From: Tetracentron sinense
Lineage: Eukaryota > Streptophyta > Magnoliopsida > Trochodendrales > Trochodendraceae
Assembly: GCA_015143295.1 (NCBI GenBank)
Contig: CM026560.1
Coordinates: forward strand, 7,256,501 to 7,320,500
Direction: 5' to 3'
DNA length: 64,000 bases
Below are positions 43,761 to 57,111 of this stretch, in pieces. A program made the translations under genes and the position numbers. The notes under the pieces are model-generated. The model saw only the letters and a list, made by a program, of their open reading frames with translations. It was not told the DNA's origin and searched no databases. Each line of letters starts with the position of its first letter. The first letter of the stretch is position 1.

Positions 43761-44380
43761 GAGCATCCAAATGGCACCTTTCAAAGCTTTATATGGTCGA
43801 AGTTGTAGGTCTCCTCTATACTGGGATGAAGTTGGTGAGAGGAAGATCCTGGGTCCTGAATTGATCGAGTAGACTACAGAAAGAGTCAAAGTCATCAGGG
43901 AACGGTTGAAAACTGCTCAGGATATGCAGAAGAGCTATATAGACACTTACCACAGAGATTTGTAATTCCAAGTTGGGGACCAGGTCTTTGTGAAAATTTC
44001 GCCGAGCTAGGGAATCATGAAGTTCGGGAAGAAAGGGAAGCTCAGCCCTAGGTACGTGGGGCCATTCGAGATCATCACTAGAGTTGGTAAGGTTGTTTAT
44101 AGGGTAGCCCTACCACCTCATATGGCAGCGGTCCATAATATAGTCCACATTTCCATGCTCAGGAAATACATTCCAGATCCGTCTCATGTCATTGCTTTTG
44201 ATCCCGTGGAGATTCGAGAGGATGTCACTTTGGTTGAGCAATCGGCTCAGATCTTGGATCATCGAGATCAAGTCTTGCGCACCAAGACTATTCCACTTAT
44301 CCTTGTGAAGTGGCAGCATCATTCCAAGGAATAGGCTACATGAGAGCGTGAGGCCGAAGTGAAGGAAAAGTACCCTCACT
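43761..44380 (+). mobile_element. Element B integrase C-terminal and chromodomain-like part
   Basis: Begins SIQMAPFKALYGRS and contains [30 protein letters not shown] and LRTKTIPLILVKWQHH. Several breaks. Confidence 0.88.
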
Positions 44381-44470
44381 AGTTTGTATAGTTTCCTTCG
44401 TTGGAATTCATGTATTTTATTCCGTGTTATGCTTTTGGTATCATTCAAATTTCGAGGATAAAATTCTTGT

Positions 44471-44481
44471 AAGGGGGGAGG
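44471..44481 (+). other. Polypurine tract of element B
   Basis: AAGGGGGGAGG directly before the 3' LTR. Confidence 0.75.
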
Positions 44482-44482
44482 A

Positions 44483-46189
44483 TGTAGAACCCCGAATTTT
44501 CATTTCACTAAGTAGTGAATAGTGTGTGAATAGTGCTCGAGTAGAGTCTTGTACACTAATGGGCTTTATGCTAATGAATACATGTTTGGATCTATGGTGT
44601 GCATATGTTGATGGGTATATATAGCCTAAAGGAGTGTGTTTTCAGTATATAAGGCATTAGAATTGGATTGGAGAAGGTCCAAGTAATGGGAAAAGGGGTT
44701 TTGCAACAAAACAGTGGAGCACTGATCACTCGGTGATAACACTAATCGACCGGTCATCTACTGATCACTCGATAGCTGTCGACTGGTCATACGCAGATTT
44801 TCTTCATTAAGGGTTTTTAAGCCTTTAACCATCACCCCTTTCCCTATAAAAGGCCCAACTCGTGCTTTAGGGTTTCAAAAACCCTTAGGGTATGTTTTGA
44901 GGAGAGTTTGAGAGGAGAAGAAGGAGAAAAGTTAAGGGATTGCTCAAGCTTGAAGAGAAGATCAAGATCTTCCCTTCTTTGGTGTTTTCCAACAAAGAAC
45001 TCGAAGTTCTCACTTGTTCCAAGCTTTTGGAATCGAATCCCTCGATTTCATCAAGGTAGATACATTCTACTACCAAACTTGTGGTAATACTAGTTACCAC
45101 ATGATGTTCTTCTTATTCTATACTATAAATCTTAGTTTGATATGGTGTGTGATGTTTTTATACTTGGATGTAAACTACCACTATTATGCGCTCCATGTGT
45201 TTGGTTTAATGCCTCTAAGGGCTTTTGTGTTTAAATATGCTATTATCCTCATATGCTTCACATGTCTCACATGAACCAGGGTTTTTTCATGGATTTCTCA
45301 AAGTTCTAGAAGAGGTTTTTAAGTAAGGGACTCACATGATAATTTTAAGAAACTCCATGATATTGTCTAAGATCGGTTCACAAGCTCCAAGGATCATATT
45401 AAACTCACAAGAACTCTATGATAATGTCTAAGATCGATGTACAAGCTCTAAGGATCATAAAAATAAATGTTCTGAGATCTCTATGATTTTGCTCTATGGT
45501 ATTTGCTCTAAGGCTCTATGGACCATAAATGACTCTAAGGAACTCTATGAGAACTCAACATGACTCAAAGAACTCATAAGGCTATGATTATCGCATGACT
45601 CACACAGTTTTGGTTTTTGGTATTCATCATATGTACTATTTCATGGTTTCTACTCCTCGATCTGTTTTAAGGGTTTCAGTCTCTATGTTTTGCATGCCTC
45701 CATGATATTATTGTTTGTTGTTAGTACTATGTATACGCTGAGTATTCCATGCTCAGCCGATATTTGTCATCATCGGCAAGTGCTCGGGTTCCTTTCGACT
45801 TGTGTAGTTCGGAGTCGTGGGTTGAAGAAGAATACTATGACCCGGAGCCTTCCATGGACCACTACCAAGATGAGGGATCGCTAGATAGGCATCACGACTT
45901 TGACTTCTGCTGATTAAGTTAGGGAGAAAAGATAGTTTGTTTATGTTGAGAGTGGGACTTGTCCACTCTTATTTTGGATACATATTCTATTGGTTTAGAC
46001 TTGAACCGAACGATAGGAGTAACTATTTTAAGTTGCTTCCACTATGCATTATAAATCGTTTCCACTATGTGTAACTTGTGTACTCTGATAGGTGGAAATG
46101 TGTGCCTTATGTGTCATACGGGAGGGTATGATACGGTGGTCACGAGCTAAAGTATCCCTAACTCCTAAGGGGTATTTTGGGTCGCGACA
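44483..46189 (+). repeat. Element B 3' LTR
   Basis: Pairs with 28504-30188. Only the first dyad group is present (about 44731-44808), as the segment with the second group is absent. TATA box at 44845-44851. Ends GGGTCGCGACA. Confidence 0.9.
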
Positions 46190-46194
46190 GACTC
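46190..46194. repeat. Target-site duplication GACTC, right copy
   Basis: Partner of 28499-28503, directly after the LTR end GGGTCGCGACA. Confidence 0.92.
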
Positions 46195-47345
46195 CTTCAT
46201 GGATGGAGCCCAAACCTCTACAATCTCTCTTATAGGTTGAGATGCAACCTTTACAAGTTCTCCTTTAGGCCGAGCTGAAACCTTTCAAGAGCACCTCCCT
46301 TTTTTGATAAAATTGAAGCTGAAACTTGAGTGCAAGAATCCTAGATTCTTTACTAACCTTAATAAATGAGTTTGGATTTAAAAATCCAAAATGAAAAGCT
46401 CATTCAATAAGCTGGATAAGAGTGAAGTAGAAAATCTAATAAAGTTACTCAAAAGAGAATGGAGTTGAATGAGCTCAAGAGAAAATTGGGGGTTTCTAAG
46501 TATGTGAGTGAGTGAGAAATCAAAGACAATGAATGAGTGATCAATAAGAGTTATTACAGTGATCAAAAGTTGTTATTAGTTCATAAATGAACTCCTATTA
46601 TAGCACTTGATCCAATATAGCCGTTGGTGAAACATTTAATGTATTTTAGCCCATTGAAAACTAGCCGTTATAACGATTTTTCTGTTTCAGGCTTTAATTT
46701 GTCGATGAAGTGGAGTTCCCACTTGAATTCATCGCTGAATTATGAAGACAGTAAGCAAATTTCATTTTACTGTCATCAATTCGTCGCCGAATTCAGATGG
46801 CTCTGAGAATTCGTCGACGAATTCAGAATGGATTTTCTAAATTATGTCTTGGATTAGACCAAAGAGATGAGATTGATTTTCTAGGTCAATTAGCTATGTT
46901 TTAACATGATTTTATGATTCCTTAGGGCCTTAGAATGATGAATATAAGGTGTCATAGGCACCTATGGTCAATCTATGATCTTTGAGCATTTCAACTTACC
47001 ATTCTTTTGAGGAATTTTTACATTAGTCCTAGTCACTCTTAACAAAAATTGCATTTGAAGCTTCTTGAGAGTTGATCTTGACTTGTCTTGGGTCTTGTGA
47101 TTTGTCTTTGACTTCAATGGACCCGACTTGGACTATGGTCTTATCTTGGATTTTGAATTGCTTATACTTGAGTTAAACTTGCTCTTGGATAAATTCCATC
47201 CTTTTACCATGATTAGAGTGCTTTCTTCCTTAGAATGAAATGCTAAAGCACTTGAACACATTTATTAGTACTTTAAATTTCATTTCATTATTGTGTTATT
47301 ATCAAAATTGGTAGGATACCCAAGGTTGTAACCTTGAGGCTAACA
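46195..47345 (-). repeat. Copia 3' LTR, proximal part
   Basis: Continues from 28503 across the element B insertion and ends at GAGGCTAACA (TGTTAGCCTC on the minus strand), next to a polypurine tract. No coding sequence is present. Confidence 0.7.
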
Positions 47346-47360
47346 ATCTCCCCATTTTTT
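47346..47360 (-). other. Polypurine tract of the SIRE-like element
   Basis: Minus-strand AAAAAATGGGGAGAT directly precedes the LTR start TGTTAGCC. Confidence 0.65.
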
Positions 47361-48794
47361 ATGATTACATAATAATGTAATGAAATGAGATTGAGCTCCC
47401 CCTCAGAATATAAATTTTGATGAAAACATGGGGTAAGTTCCCCCTAAACATATGCATATATAGATTTGAAACAATTTTTCACTTAGATGCATATTTTAGG
47501 TAGATATAATGGGTATATCATAAAAAAAAATACCAAGAGAAATTCCACAAAGGGAATTTGATCTTATCAATCTGTATTATAAGAGATCCCTTTTAAGTAA
47601 CAAACAATCAAGAGAAGTTCCATGATATAGATAACTCAGATTTGGTTTTGAAACCAAGAGAAGTTCCATAACAAGATTTATCAAGGTTTGAAGTTTTCAA
47701 CAAATATGATCAATGATTGATTCAGAGTTCTCAATTAGATTTCTAGGAAAAACTCAAAGATGGTATAAAGATACTCAAAAAATGGTAATCATTCATTTCA
47801 ATCGAAAGATATTACAGTTCATTACATTTCTTTCTCCCCTATGTCAACATCAAAAAGGAGAAAAAAAATAAAACTATAGTCCATCGTTTTTTTGTTTCTT
47901 CAAAAGTTCTGCAACCTTTTTGAAGACATCTTCTGAAGGTACTGCACCTTCATCTTTATCTTTTTGGATTTCTTGGACTTCTTCTTCTTGTGCTTTAGCT
48001 TCATCTTCATCTTTAGTTTCACTGGGACTACTGCTGCTAGAGACTTCATTTGAAGATGGAGGAATAGAGTGAAGTTTGGAGGATTTTGGAGGTTTGGACT
48101 TTAAGACTTGGAAGGATTACTGCTTCACTTTAAAGATCTCAAGATTGACTTTATTCACCTCCTTAGCCTGTCGTGCCCCAAAAAGCCCCCTAGGAGTTAA
48201 GGGATACTTTAGGTGTGACTATACTTAACCTGGCAAACCATCATGTAATGAACAAGGTATAACATTCTCTAATGGAAATATAATACAAAGTGCGGAAGCT
48301 AAAATATGGCGGAAATACAACCAACTTTTCTTTTCTTCTATAAACTTAACAAGTATTCCAAGTTTATACAAAATATGACATGTAAAGGTGGATATGCCCA
48401 CCTATCAAAATACAAAAGACAAAACACAACTCTATCTCGCTCAATAGTCACCCCTGTGGGGCCAATGGTCTAATTCTCTCGCCTCAGCCTGAGGCTCAAC
48501 TACCGAATCCTCGTATGGTTCTTCCTCGCCATAGTCCTCCTCTACCCAAGAACCTGGGGCACAAATGTCGAAAGGGACTCGTGTACTTGCTGACATAAAA
48601 GTATGACTGAGCATAGAATACTCAGCGAGTACAAGCTCCTAGCTAACAATAATAATAACGAGCAAAGCATCATATGCAAGTACTGGAAAGATACAGTTCG
48701 TACTCATTTAAAACAACATCATACATAACTATTTATTAAATCATAAAAATGAACACCAACTATATCTATGAAACATAATAGTCCTGTCTATATT

Positions 48795-49130
48795 TCTTAT
48801 GAGCCAGAGGTTAGTACCCGCTCAACCCTGGGCTACCAACCTCCTTGACTATAAAATACTTCTGAGTCTTTTTTTATGAGCCATGGGTTAGCACCCGCAC
48901 AATCTTGGGCTACCAACCCCCTTGGCATTGCCAATATATTTCTTATGAGCCATGGGTTAGCACCCTTAACCGGGGCTACCAACCTCCTTGACAGTTCCAT
49001 ATCCCTTTTCTGATGAGCCAGAGGCTAGCACCCTTAACCAGGGCTACCAACCTTCTTGACAGTTCCATATCCCTTTTCTTATGAGCCAAAGGCTAGCACC
49101 CTTAACCGGGGCCACCAACCTCCTTGACAG
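48795..49130. repeat. LTR minisatellite, family D unit
   Basis: Five units of about 65-75 bp with TGAGCCAGAGGTTAGTACCC or similar and GGGCTACCAACCTCCTTGAC. The GGTTAGC..GGCTACC part is roughly self-complementary. Confidence 0.8.
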
Positions 49131-49924
49131 TTCCATATACATTGTGTGTACGCATAGCGATTGTAAAACATAATGACATATACGATTTGAGAAGTAACAT
49201 ATAGCGTTTCCAATTCTTATCATATTCATAGGAGAATTTAAACAAGCATACAGAAATATGGTCACAACCGCCATTTTAGGGAAACTACATGAGTTATGTT
49301 TTTCGATCTTCATTCAATTCAAGTATTCTCATTCATGCATTTTACCAAGCAAGTGGTGTTCTACATTTTCTTTAGTCCTTTAACTCATAATTTCATTCTC
49401 AAGCATTTCATCAAGCATCACATGTGCATTTATTATGTGTACAATACCCTTCCACCATTTCCATCATTCAACACATCACAACATGGCATCCCATCGCCTC
49501 AATCCCTTCCTCCATCCATACATTTCACCATTAATTCATTTTATCTTGTTTATGTTTTAGGGATTTAGCATATTTCAACACAAATGATGAAATGGGAAGA
49601 TCCAATACACTATATTCACAAGAATATCTAGGTTATTACCAAGGTAGCTAGGAAGAGTGTACTAACCTTGAAGATCAAGCTTGATATTTGAAGAACCCTT
49701 GATTGGAAGATCTTAAATTTGATGGAGGATGATACAAGCTTCAAACTCTTCAAGCTTGAGCCCTTTGACCTCAATCCTAAACCCCTCTTTGGATTTTTTC
49801 CTTCAATCTCCCTTCTCCTCTTTCTCCTCTCCTCCCTCTCCTTTAGGTTTAGAAATCCCTAAAAAATGAGATCATCAACCAAAACAAGGGTTTAAAACCC
49901 TCAAATCTGGCACCAGTTACCGCG

Positions 49925-50142
49925 TGTGATTGATTGCACACTTGTCTGCGATCGATCACACATGGATGCGATCTATCGCACCTGAACTCGAGCACTTTGG
50001 TCTGATTTCCCCCTGTATGCCATCGATTGCACATACTTTGATCGATCGCAGATCCCTGTGATCTGTCGCACATGGGATCCCCATCCATCGCATATGGCCC
50101 AGAGGCCTTGAGAACCATTTCGCCTGTATGCGATCGATCGCA
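49925..50142 (-). promoter_or_regulatory. Phased dyad array with altered half-site, solo LTR D
   Basis: Sites of the form TGCGATCGATCGCA. Centres, from element 5' to 3', are about 50135, then 50085, 50063, 50043, 50024, then 49973, 49953, 49931: gaps of 50-51 bp and steps of 19-22. The half-site is TGCGATC instead of CCGATC, but the phasing is kept. Confidence 0.7.
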
Positions 50143-51325
50143 CCCCCCAGAATTTGTTTTTCTGCACCTGCAGATCCATAGGGGTGTTTCCAACCTCATT
50201 TTCACAACCTATAGGGTCCTAAACCCCTTCCCTCACGCTGCCCTCCAAGTCATCTCGAACGTCAATTCAAATCTGGGGATCGTCAATTTGCCCCGATTAC
50301 AATATTTATTAGTCAAATAAAGTTTCGGGGTGCTACATAGCCATTTGAACCATAACATTTGCCTGTTGGCCAAGATGGGAGGAAATCTTATCAATGATGG
50401 GATTTTGATACTTAAGATGCTTCTCAGTTGCTTCAATCTTGGTCATTAAGTTGAATACTCTGTTTAGAGGAATCTATAGACTTTCTATCTATTAGGCCTA
50501 AAGCTGAGTCTACCATATTCTTGGTTACATCCAAGGAGTCTTCAATCACAGCCAACCTTGGTTTTATAGAATCTGACAAGCTCTTTACTTCCTTGGGGAT
50601 GCTGATCATCCCAGACTCAATGACTGAAAATCTCTCTAAAGAAGCTGATAGGAGGCTCTAGAAGCACTCCCTGGTCTCTGACTGGATGGTAGCTATGTTA
50701 GCTCTTGTCTCAGCCAAGAAGGAAAGCATAGAGGTTCTCATCTCCTCCTGAAATCTTAGTTGAATCATCCGCATCTCCAGCTGGAGCTGCTCAAAATTGG
50801 AAGCCATGGAGGCAATCTGGCCTGCCATGATACTCATTTGCTCCTCAGATGTAGCTGGTCTGCTAGGAGCCTCATAGAACTGACCAGGGTCCTCAAAGTG
50901 AGGAGATACCTCTCTATGAGAGCTCTCTGGAATCTTTCGAGCATCAACAAACTTAGACCATTCTGGCAACTCATCCTGAGGGTGTTGCTCACCCTGAAGC
51001 TCATCAGCTGAAGCTGGCTCTGGCTACTGCTCACCCTGAAGCTCATCAGCTGAAGTAGGCTCTAGCTGCTACAAAGCCTGAAACTCATTTACTGGGGCTG
51101 AGTTTACTGCTGGGACTGCTGAAGAAGAGGGGACTGAGGGAGTAGTAGGAGGGATGGATGGAGTAGATGATGGAATGGGGTTAGAAGATGGACGAGGAGT
51201 AGAGGAAGGAAGACTGGAGGACTATGAGGTAGAAGGTTTGGGAGTCCACTCCTTCTGGGTTTCATTCCAAATATAGCTTATTCTTTGAATGGTGGCTTTA
51301 CTATAAATAGAAGAGTCATCAGCTA

Positions 51326-53104
51326 TGTAGAACCCCAAATCTTCATTTCACTAAGTAGTGAATAAAGTGTGTGAATAGTGTTCAAGTGGAGTCTTGTACA
51401 CTAGTGGGTTTATGCTAATGAAAATGTTTGGATCTATGGTGTGCATGTGTTGAGGGGTATATATAGCCTAAAGGAGTGTGTTTTGAGTGTATAAGGTGTT
51501 AGAATTGGATTGGAGAAGGTCCAAGTAATGGGAAAAGGGTTTTGTAGCAAAAACAGGGGAGCACCGATCACTCGGTGATAACATCGATCGACCGGTCATC
51601 TACCGATCGCTCGGTAGCTGTCGATTGGTCAAAGATTTTGTATGGGGAAAAATTCCAGAGAGGTTTTTTTCAACCGATCACGTAGTTGAAATCATCGATC
51701 ACTCGGTATATCACCGATTGCTCGGTCCTCACCACCAATCGATCGGTTATACGCAGATTTTCTTCATTAAGAGTTTTTAAGTCTTTAACCATCACCCCTT
51801 TGCCTATAAAAGGCCCAGCTCGTGCCTTAGGGTTTCAGAAACCCTTAAGGCATAATTTTGAGGAGAGTTTGAAAGGAGAAGAAGGAGAAAAGCTAGGGTT
51901 TGCTCAAAGCTTGAAGAAGAGATCAAATCTTCCCTTCTTTGGTGTTTTTCAACAAAGAACTTGAAGTTCTCACTTGTTTCAAGCATTTGGAATTGAAATT
52001 CTTCGATTTCACCAAGGTAGATACATTCTGCTACCCAACTTGTGATAATGCTAGTTCACCATATATTGTTCTCCTCATTCTATGCTATGAGTCTTAGATT
52101 GATGTAGTATGTGATGTTGATTTTATACTTGGATGTAAACTACCATTATTAAGCACTCTATGTGTTTGGTTTAATGCCTCTAAGGGCTTTTGTTTTTAAA
52201 TATGCTACTATCCTCATATGCTTCCCATGTCTCGCATGAACCAGGTTTTTCATGGATTTCTCAAAGCTATAAAAAGGGTTTTTGAATAAGCGACTCATAT
52301 GATGATTTTAAGAAACTCCATGATATTGTCTAAGATCGGTTCACAATCTCCAAGGATCATATTAAACTCACAAGAACTCTATGATAAGGTCTAAGATTGA
52401 TGTACAAACTCTAAGGATCACAAATGTAAATGTTCTAAGATTTCTATGGTTTTGCTCTACTGTACTTGCTTTAAGGCTCTATGGATCATAAATGACTCTA
52501 AGGAAACTCTATGAACTTAACACGACTCAAAGAACTCACAAGGCTATGATTATCGCATGACTCACACGGTTTTGGTTTTCATGGTTTCTACGCCTCGATC
52601 TGTTTTAAGGGTTTCAGCCTCCATGTTTTGCATGGTTCCATGATATTATTGCTTGTTGTTAGTAGAATGTATACGTTGAGTATTCCACCCTCAACCGATA
52701 TTTGTTATCATCGGCAGGTGCTCGGGTTCCTTTCGACTTGTGTGGTTTGGAGCCCTGGGTTGAAGAAGAATATTGCGACCCGGAGCCTTCTATGGACCAC
52801 TACCAGGATGATGGATTGCATGATAGGCGGCCCGACTTTGACTTCTGTTGACCATATTAGAAAGAGATGATACTTGATTATGTTTAGAGTGGCACTTGTC
52901 CACTCCATCTTTTGGATATATATTTTATTGGTTCAGACTTGAACTAATCGATAGGAGTATTTGTTTTAAAATTGTTTCCTCTATGTATAATTTGTGTACT
53001 TTAACAGGTTGTTAAGTGTGGCCTATGTGTCATACGGGATGGTATGGCATAGCGGTCACGAGCTAAAGTATCCCTAACTCCTAAGGGTATTATGTGTCGC
53101 GACA
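51326..53104 (+). mobile_element. Solo LTR B'' (family B), in the SIRE-like element
   Basis: Starts TGTAGAACCCC and ends GTGTCGCGACA, 1779 bp. A perfect AGCTA duplication lies at 51321-51325 and 53105-53109. It is a third family B LTR in the window, with no internal region. TATA box at 51805-51811. Confidence 0.93.
51564..51746 (+). promoter_or_regulatory. Phased dyad array, solo LTR B''
   Basis: Centres at about 51569, 51589, 51608, 51624, then 51679, 51700, 51719, 51740: steps 20, 19, 16, a 55-bp gap, then 21, 19, 21. Nearly identical spacing to 28732-28914. Confidence 0.75.
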
Positions 53105-54538
53105 AGCTATGACAAAGTCAGATTGGGAAGAGAGAGGAACATTGAAGTGCCTGACGATTTGGGTCAAGGTCTGAACAAAAGGTAGACACCCTGACTTTCT
53201 CTTAAATGCATCATCCATATAATGGACAATGATATAAGATAAATCAATGAGTGTGGAGGTTAAAAAGCACCACATGAGAAAAACATCAAAGTAGTTGAGA
53301 TATTCCCTACAACCAGCCCTAGGGACAAGATTATATGTTCTAATGTGATGGATGAGTCTAGAAGTCAAGGTGAGGTCCTTGACTTTGGGTTAGAAAGGGG
53401 TAGTGAAATCTTGCTTGATGCACATCATTTTTAGTGCTTTAATCACATCAAACCCTTCGTGTTTGGTCCATTGACCATGCACAAAAGTTTGAAGTGAGCA
53501 CTAAGGAATTCTTAAAATTGTGTGCAAATTGTTTAGTTGAAAATAAATGTTTTTCCCTAGAACAAAGGATGCGATGAGTGATTTTGATTGGTCAAAATGG
53601 AAGTTGGTATAGGAAGACCTAACTAGTTCTGGAAACATGATTTCATTTGAAGAAAGAAAGGAATCCCACTTAAGGGCAGCAAAGAGGGTTTTAATGTGTT
53701 CTAACCCATAGGCATCTAGGTTAGTAAAGTTAACGATTTTACCATAGAGAGGGGAACGGGGAAGGAATTTCTCCTTGAAGATCTTCTTAAAACGAGGTTC
53801 CTTGAACTTGACTGGAATTGGAGCTGAACTCGTAGCAGGCTCCTTGCCGTTGTCAGTTCGTGACTTTTTTCTTGGGGGCTCCACAGAAGCATTCTTTGTT
53901 TTGGGAGGCATTTCCACACTTTAGGGATTGATTTTAGAGGGATTTGGAAGGGTTTAAGGTGTTGGAGCAATGGAATAGAGTTTGGAGGTAAATCTAGATT
54001 TGAAATGAAAAACAGATTTGGGGGTTTTTATTTATACCCTCGACCTATTTCGTCACCGAATTGGACTTCAACCCTGAATTCATCGCCGAAATCATGTCAG
54101 GAAACCAACTGTTTTTAATTTCGGATAGACTTCGTCGACGAAGTGGATGGTCCACCCTATTTCATCGCCAAATTGAGTACAAAAAACATTATGTTTTCAA
54201 AAATACCCAATAATACGTCACCGAAATCAAATTCTAGACTGAATTTGTCGCCAAATTCAATACTAAATTTGAAGATATGATTTATTTTTGATTTTTTAAA
54301 CATTTTTTTTGAAGTCAATGATTCTTTTAAGCATCCAAAAACATCATAAATTATTCAAATTAAACTCAGATCAAGATCAAATAATTTATAACATATCAAT
54401 TCATAGATTTTCATTTTTGATCCCATTGATTCATAAATATGATTAGTTTAGCTCATTTAGACTAGCCATACCCTATTCCCTTCTCAAAGAACTGAACCTA
54501 TCAGATTGAAGGGGTTTGGTAAAGATATCATCAGCAAG

Positions 54539-54998
54539 CTAATTGTTTGTATCCACAAACTCCAAGATAACATCACCATTTTGTACATGATCTCTAATAA
54601 AATGATATCTGATTTCTATATGTTTAGTTCTTGAGTGTTGAATAAAATTTTTAGTTATGCAAATAGTACTTGTATTATCACACTTAATAAGAATTTTAGT
54701 ATAGAAAAGTTTGAAGTCTTCTAATTGTTGTTTCATGTATAAAGTTTGAGCACAACAGTGTTCAACTGCCATATACTCAACCTCAATTGTGGATAGGGCC
54801 ACTGAATTATGTTTTTTTACTAAACCATGAAACAAGAGAATGTCCTAGAAAGTGACAAGTTCCACTAGTGTTTTTTCTATCCACTTTACATCCAGCAAAG
54901 TTTGCATCTGAATAGCTTATTAAGTCCAGATTTATGTCTTTAGGATACCATAAGCCTAAATCAATTCTACCAAGCAAATATCTAAAAATTCTTTTCAC
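54539..54998 (-). mobile_element. SIRE-like element: RNase H region
   Basis: YSDANFAGCKVDRKNTSG, HNSVALSTIEVEYMA and IKCDNTSTICI are typical Copia RNase H motifs. Confidence 0.85.
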
Positions 54999-55284
54999 AG
55001 CTATTAAATGAGATTCTTTTGGACAGGATTGGAATCTTACACAAATTCAAATACTAAACATAATGTCAGGTCTACTTGCAGTAAGATACAAAAGACTTCC
55101 AATCATGTCTTTATATAGTTTTTTCATCAACATTTTTGCCTTTTTCATCTTTATCAAGTTTGGTTGATGGACTCATAGGAGTATCCATAATCGTAGTATT
55201 TTCCATTCCAAATTTTTTAAGCAATTCTTTAGTATATTTAGCTTGATTAACAAATGTTCCTTGTTTAGTTTGCTTAATTTGGAG

Positions 55285-56043
55285 TCATAGGAAGAATGTT
55301 AGCCCTCTCATCATACTCATTTCAAATTCTTCTTGCATTGTTTTATCAAACATTTTACAAAGAGATTCATTAATTGATCCAAATATGATGTCATCTACAT
55401 AGATTTGAATTATTAGCATATTATCATTTCTTGTCATTATAAATAGAGTTGTATCAATTTTGCCTCTTATAAATTCATTTTCAATTAGGAAGCTACTTAG
55501 CTTTTCATGCCAAGCTCTTGGAGCTTGCTTTAATCCATATAAAGCTTTTGTTATCTTAAAAACATGATTTGGAAATTTATGATTTTCAAAGCAAAGTGGT
55601 TGATTTACATATACTTCTTCATTTATATCACCATTAAGAAATGCATTTTTTAAATCAATTTGGAATAATTTAAATTCTTTATGACTAGCAAATGCAAGTA
55701 GCATTCTTATAGCTTCTAGTCTAGCAACCGGGGCAAAGGTTTCATTATAATCTATGCCCTCCTCTTGGTTCTAACCGTGACCTACTAGTCTTGCTTTATT
55801 TTTAATTACATTTTCATTTTCATCCTTTTTGTTTCTAAAGATCCATTTTGTACCAATTATTGATTTAACATTTGATCTAGGTACTATATCCCACACTTGG
55901 TTTCTATTAAATTGCTTTAACTCTTCTTGCATGGCAATGCCCCAAGATTTATCTTCAATTGCTTCTAAGGCATTTTTAGGTTCAATTTGACTTAGGAATG
56001 CAAGGTTCATTAGATTTCTTCTTGTTCTAACCCTTTGTTCCAT
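55285..56043 (-). mobile_element. SIRE-like element: reverse transcriptase region
   Basis: [49 protein letters not shown] and IYVDDIIFGS are recognisable. A few breaks. Confidence 0.88.
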
Positions 56044-56483
56044 ATTATCAAGGATTAAGTCTTTAGGATGATCTTTAATTCATTTCCAAGCTTTGAGAAG
56101 TTGATATGATTCTTCATTTTCATTTTCTTCCTCAATATTTGTTTCAATGATTTTATCATTAATTTTTTCATCTACTTGAGTGTCTTTACTTACTTTATTG
56201 ATTTCTAAATTAGATATTTCTTTAGGAAGTATTTCAATTTCATTATCAAATTCATTATTGGCCTTATTAAAGGATTAGATTCATCAAACACAACATGAAT
56301 TGATTCTTCAACAGTTAAGGTTTTCTTATTAAATACTCTATAAGCTTTGCTATTAATTGAATACCCAAGGAAGATTCCTTCTATAGATTTTGCATCAAAT
56401 TTCTTAAGATGCTATTTATCATTCAATATGAAGAATTTACAACCAAACACCTTGAAATAAGTCATATTGGAAATTCTTCCATT

Positions 56484-57111
56484 CTAAAGCTCATAAGGAG
56501 TTTTATTCAATCTATTTCTTATAACAACTCTGTTGATTACATAGCATGAAGTGTTTATGGCTTCAGCCCAAAAATAATTAGGTAGTTTGTTTTCATTGAG
56601 CATAGTTCTACCCATTTCTTGAAGAGATCTATTTTTCCTTTCTACTACACCATTTTGTTGGGGAATTCTAGGAGCTACAAAAGTTATGGTTAAAACTATT
56701 TTCTTCATAGAATGACTCAAGCTCTTTATTTTTGAACTCTCCTCCTCTATCACTTCTTATATTGTTAATAGAATAACTTTTTTCATTTTGAACTCTTTTG
56801 CAAAAATTTTTAAACAAAGAAGGTGTTTCATTTTTGTGGGAAATGAATAGTACCCAAGAGTATCTTGAATAATCATCTACAATCACAAAAACATAAGTTT
56901 TGCCTCCTAGGCTAGCTACTTCATTTGGGCCAAAAAGGTTCATATGCAAGAGTTTTAGAGGTTTAGAAGTAGAAATGATTTTCTTAGATTTGAAAGAGGA
57001 TTTTATTTGTTTTCCAAGTTGGCAAGCATCACAAATTTTTTCTTTCACAAATTTAGTTCTAGGTAAGCCTTTTACTAATTCATTTTTAGAAAGCTTAGAC
57101 AAAAGATCCAT
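56484..57111 (-). mobile_element. SIRE-like element: integrase region
   Basis: CDACQLGKQ zinc-region residues, HMNLFGPNEVASLGGKTY, DDYSRYSWVLF, RSDRGGEF and [15 protein letters not shown]. Some breaks. Confidence 0.88.

Larger units (their letters stand above)
28504..46189 (+). mobile_element. Element B: degraded Tekay-type Ty3/Gypsy element
   Basis: The 5' LTR is 28504-30188 and the 3' LTR 44483-46189. Between them are gag (30567-31767), an intron-like spacer, part of protease (31913-32307), RT to integrase core (39315-41360) and the integrase tail with chromodomain-like segment (43761-44380). Element A' (32308-39314) and an LTR-like block (41370-43755) sit inside. The LTRs differ by several percent by eye and each has internal losses, suggesting an age of the order of one to a few million years. 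Ten or more breaks are apparent. Confidence 0.88.
48169..50337 (-). mobile_element. Solo LTR D (Tekay-type), in the SIRE-like element
   Basis: Plus-strand ends TGTCGTGCCCC..GGGTGCTACA match the layout of element A LTRs read in reverse. A perfect 5-bp duplication TAGCC flanks it (48164-48168 and 50338-50342). No internal coding part is present, so it is a solo LTR of 2169 bp. The minisatellite is at about 48795-49130 and the dyad array at 49925-50142. Confidence 0.9.
50338..54000 (-). mobile_element. SIRE-like element: extra ORF region after pol (with nested solo LTR)
   Basis: After RNase H the element has further coding relics: a Lys/Arg-rich start (MEMPPKTKNASVEPPRKKSR, 53917) followed by FTNLDAYGLEHIKTLF; a Gln/Glu-rich coiled coil (50969-50658); and an acidic end near 47882-48100. 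This fits the extra ORF after pol known in SIRE-type Copia elements, sometimes called env-like. It is interrupted by solo LTRs B'' and D. Confidence 0.6.
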
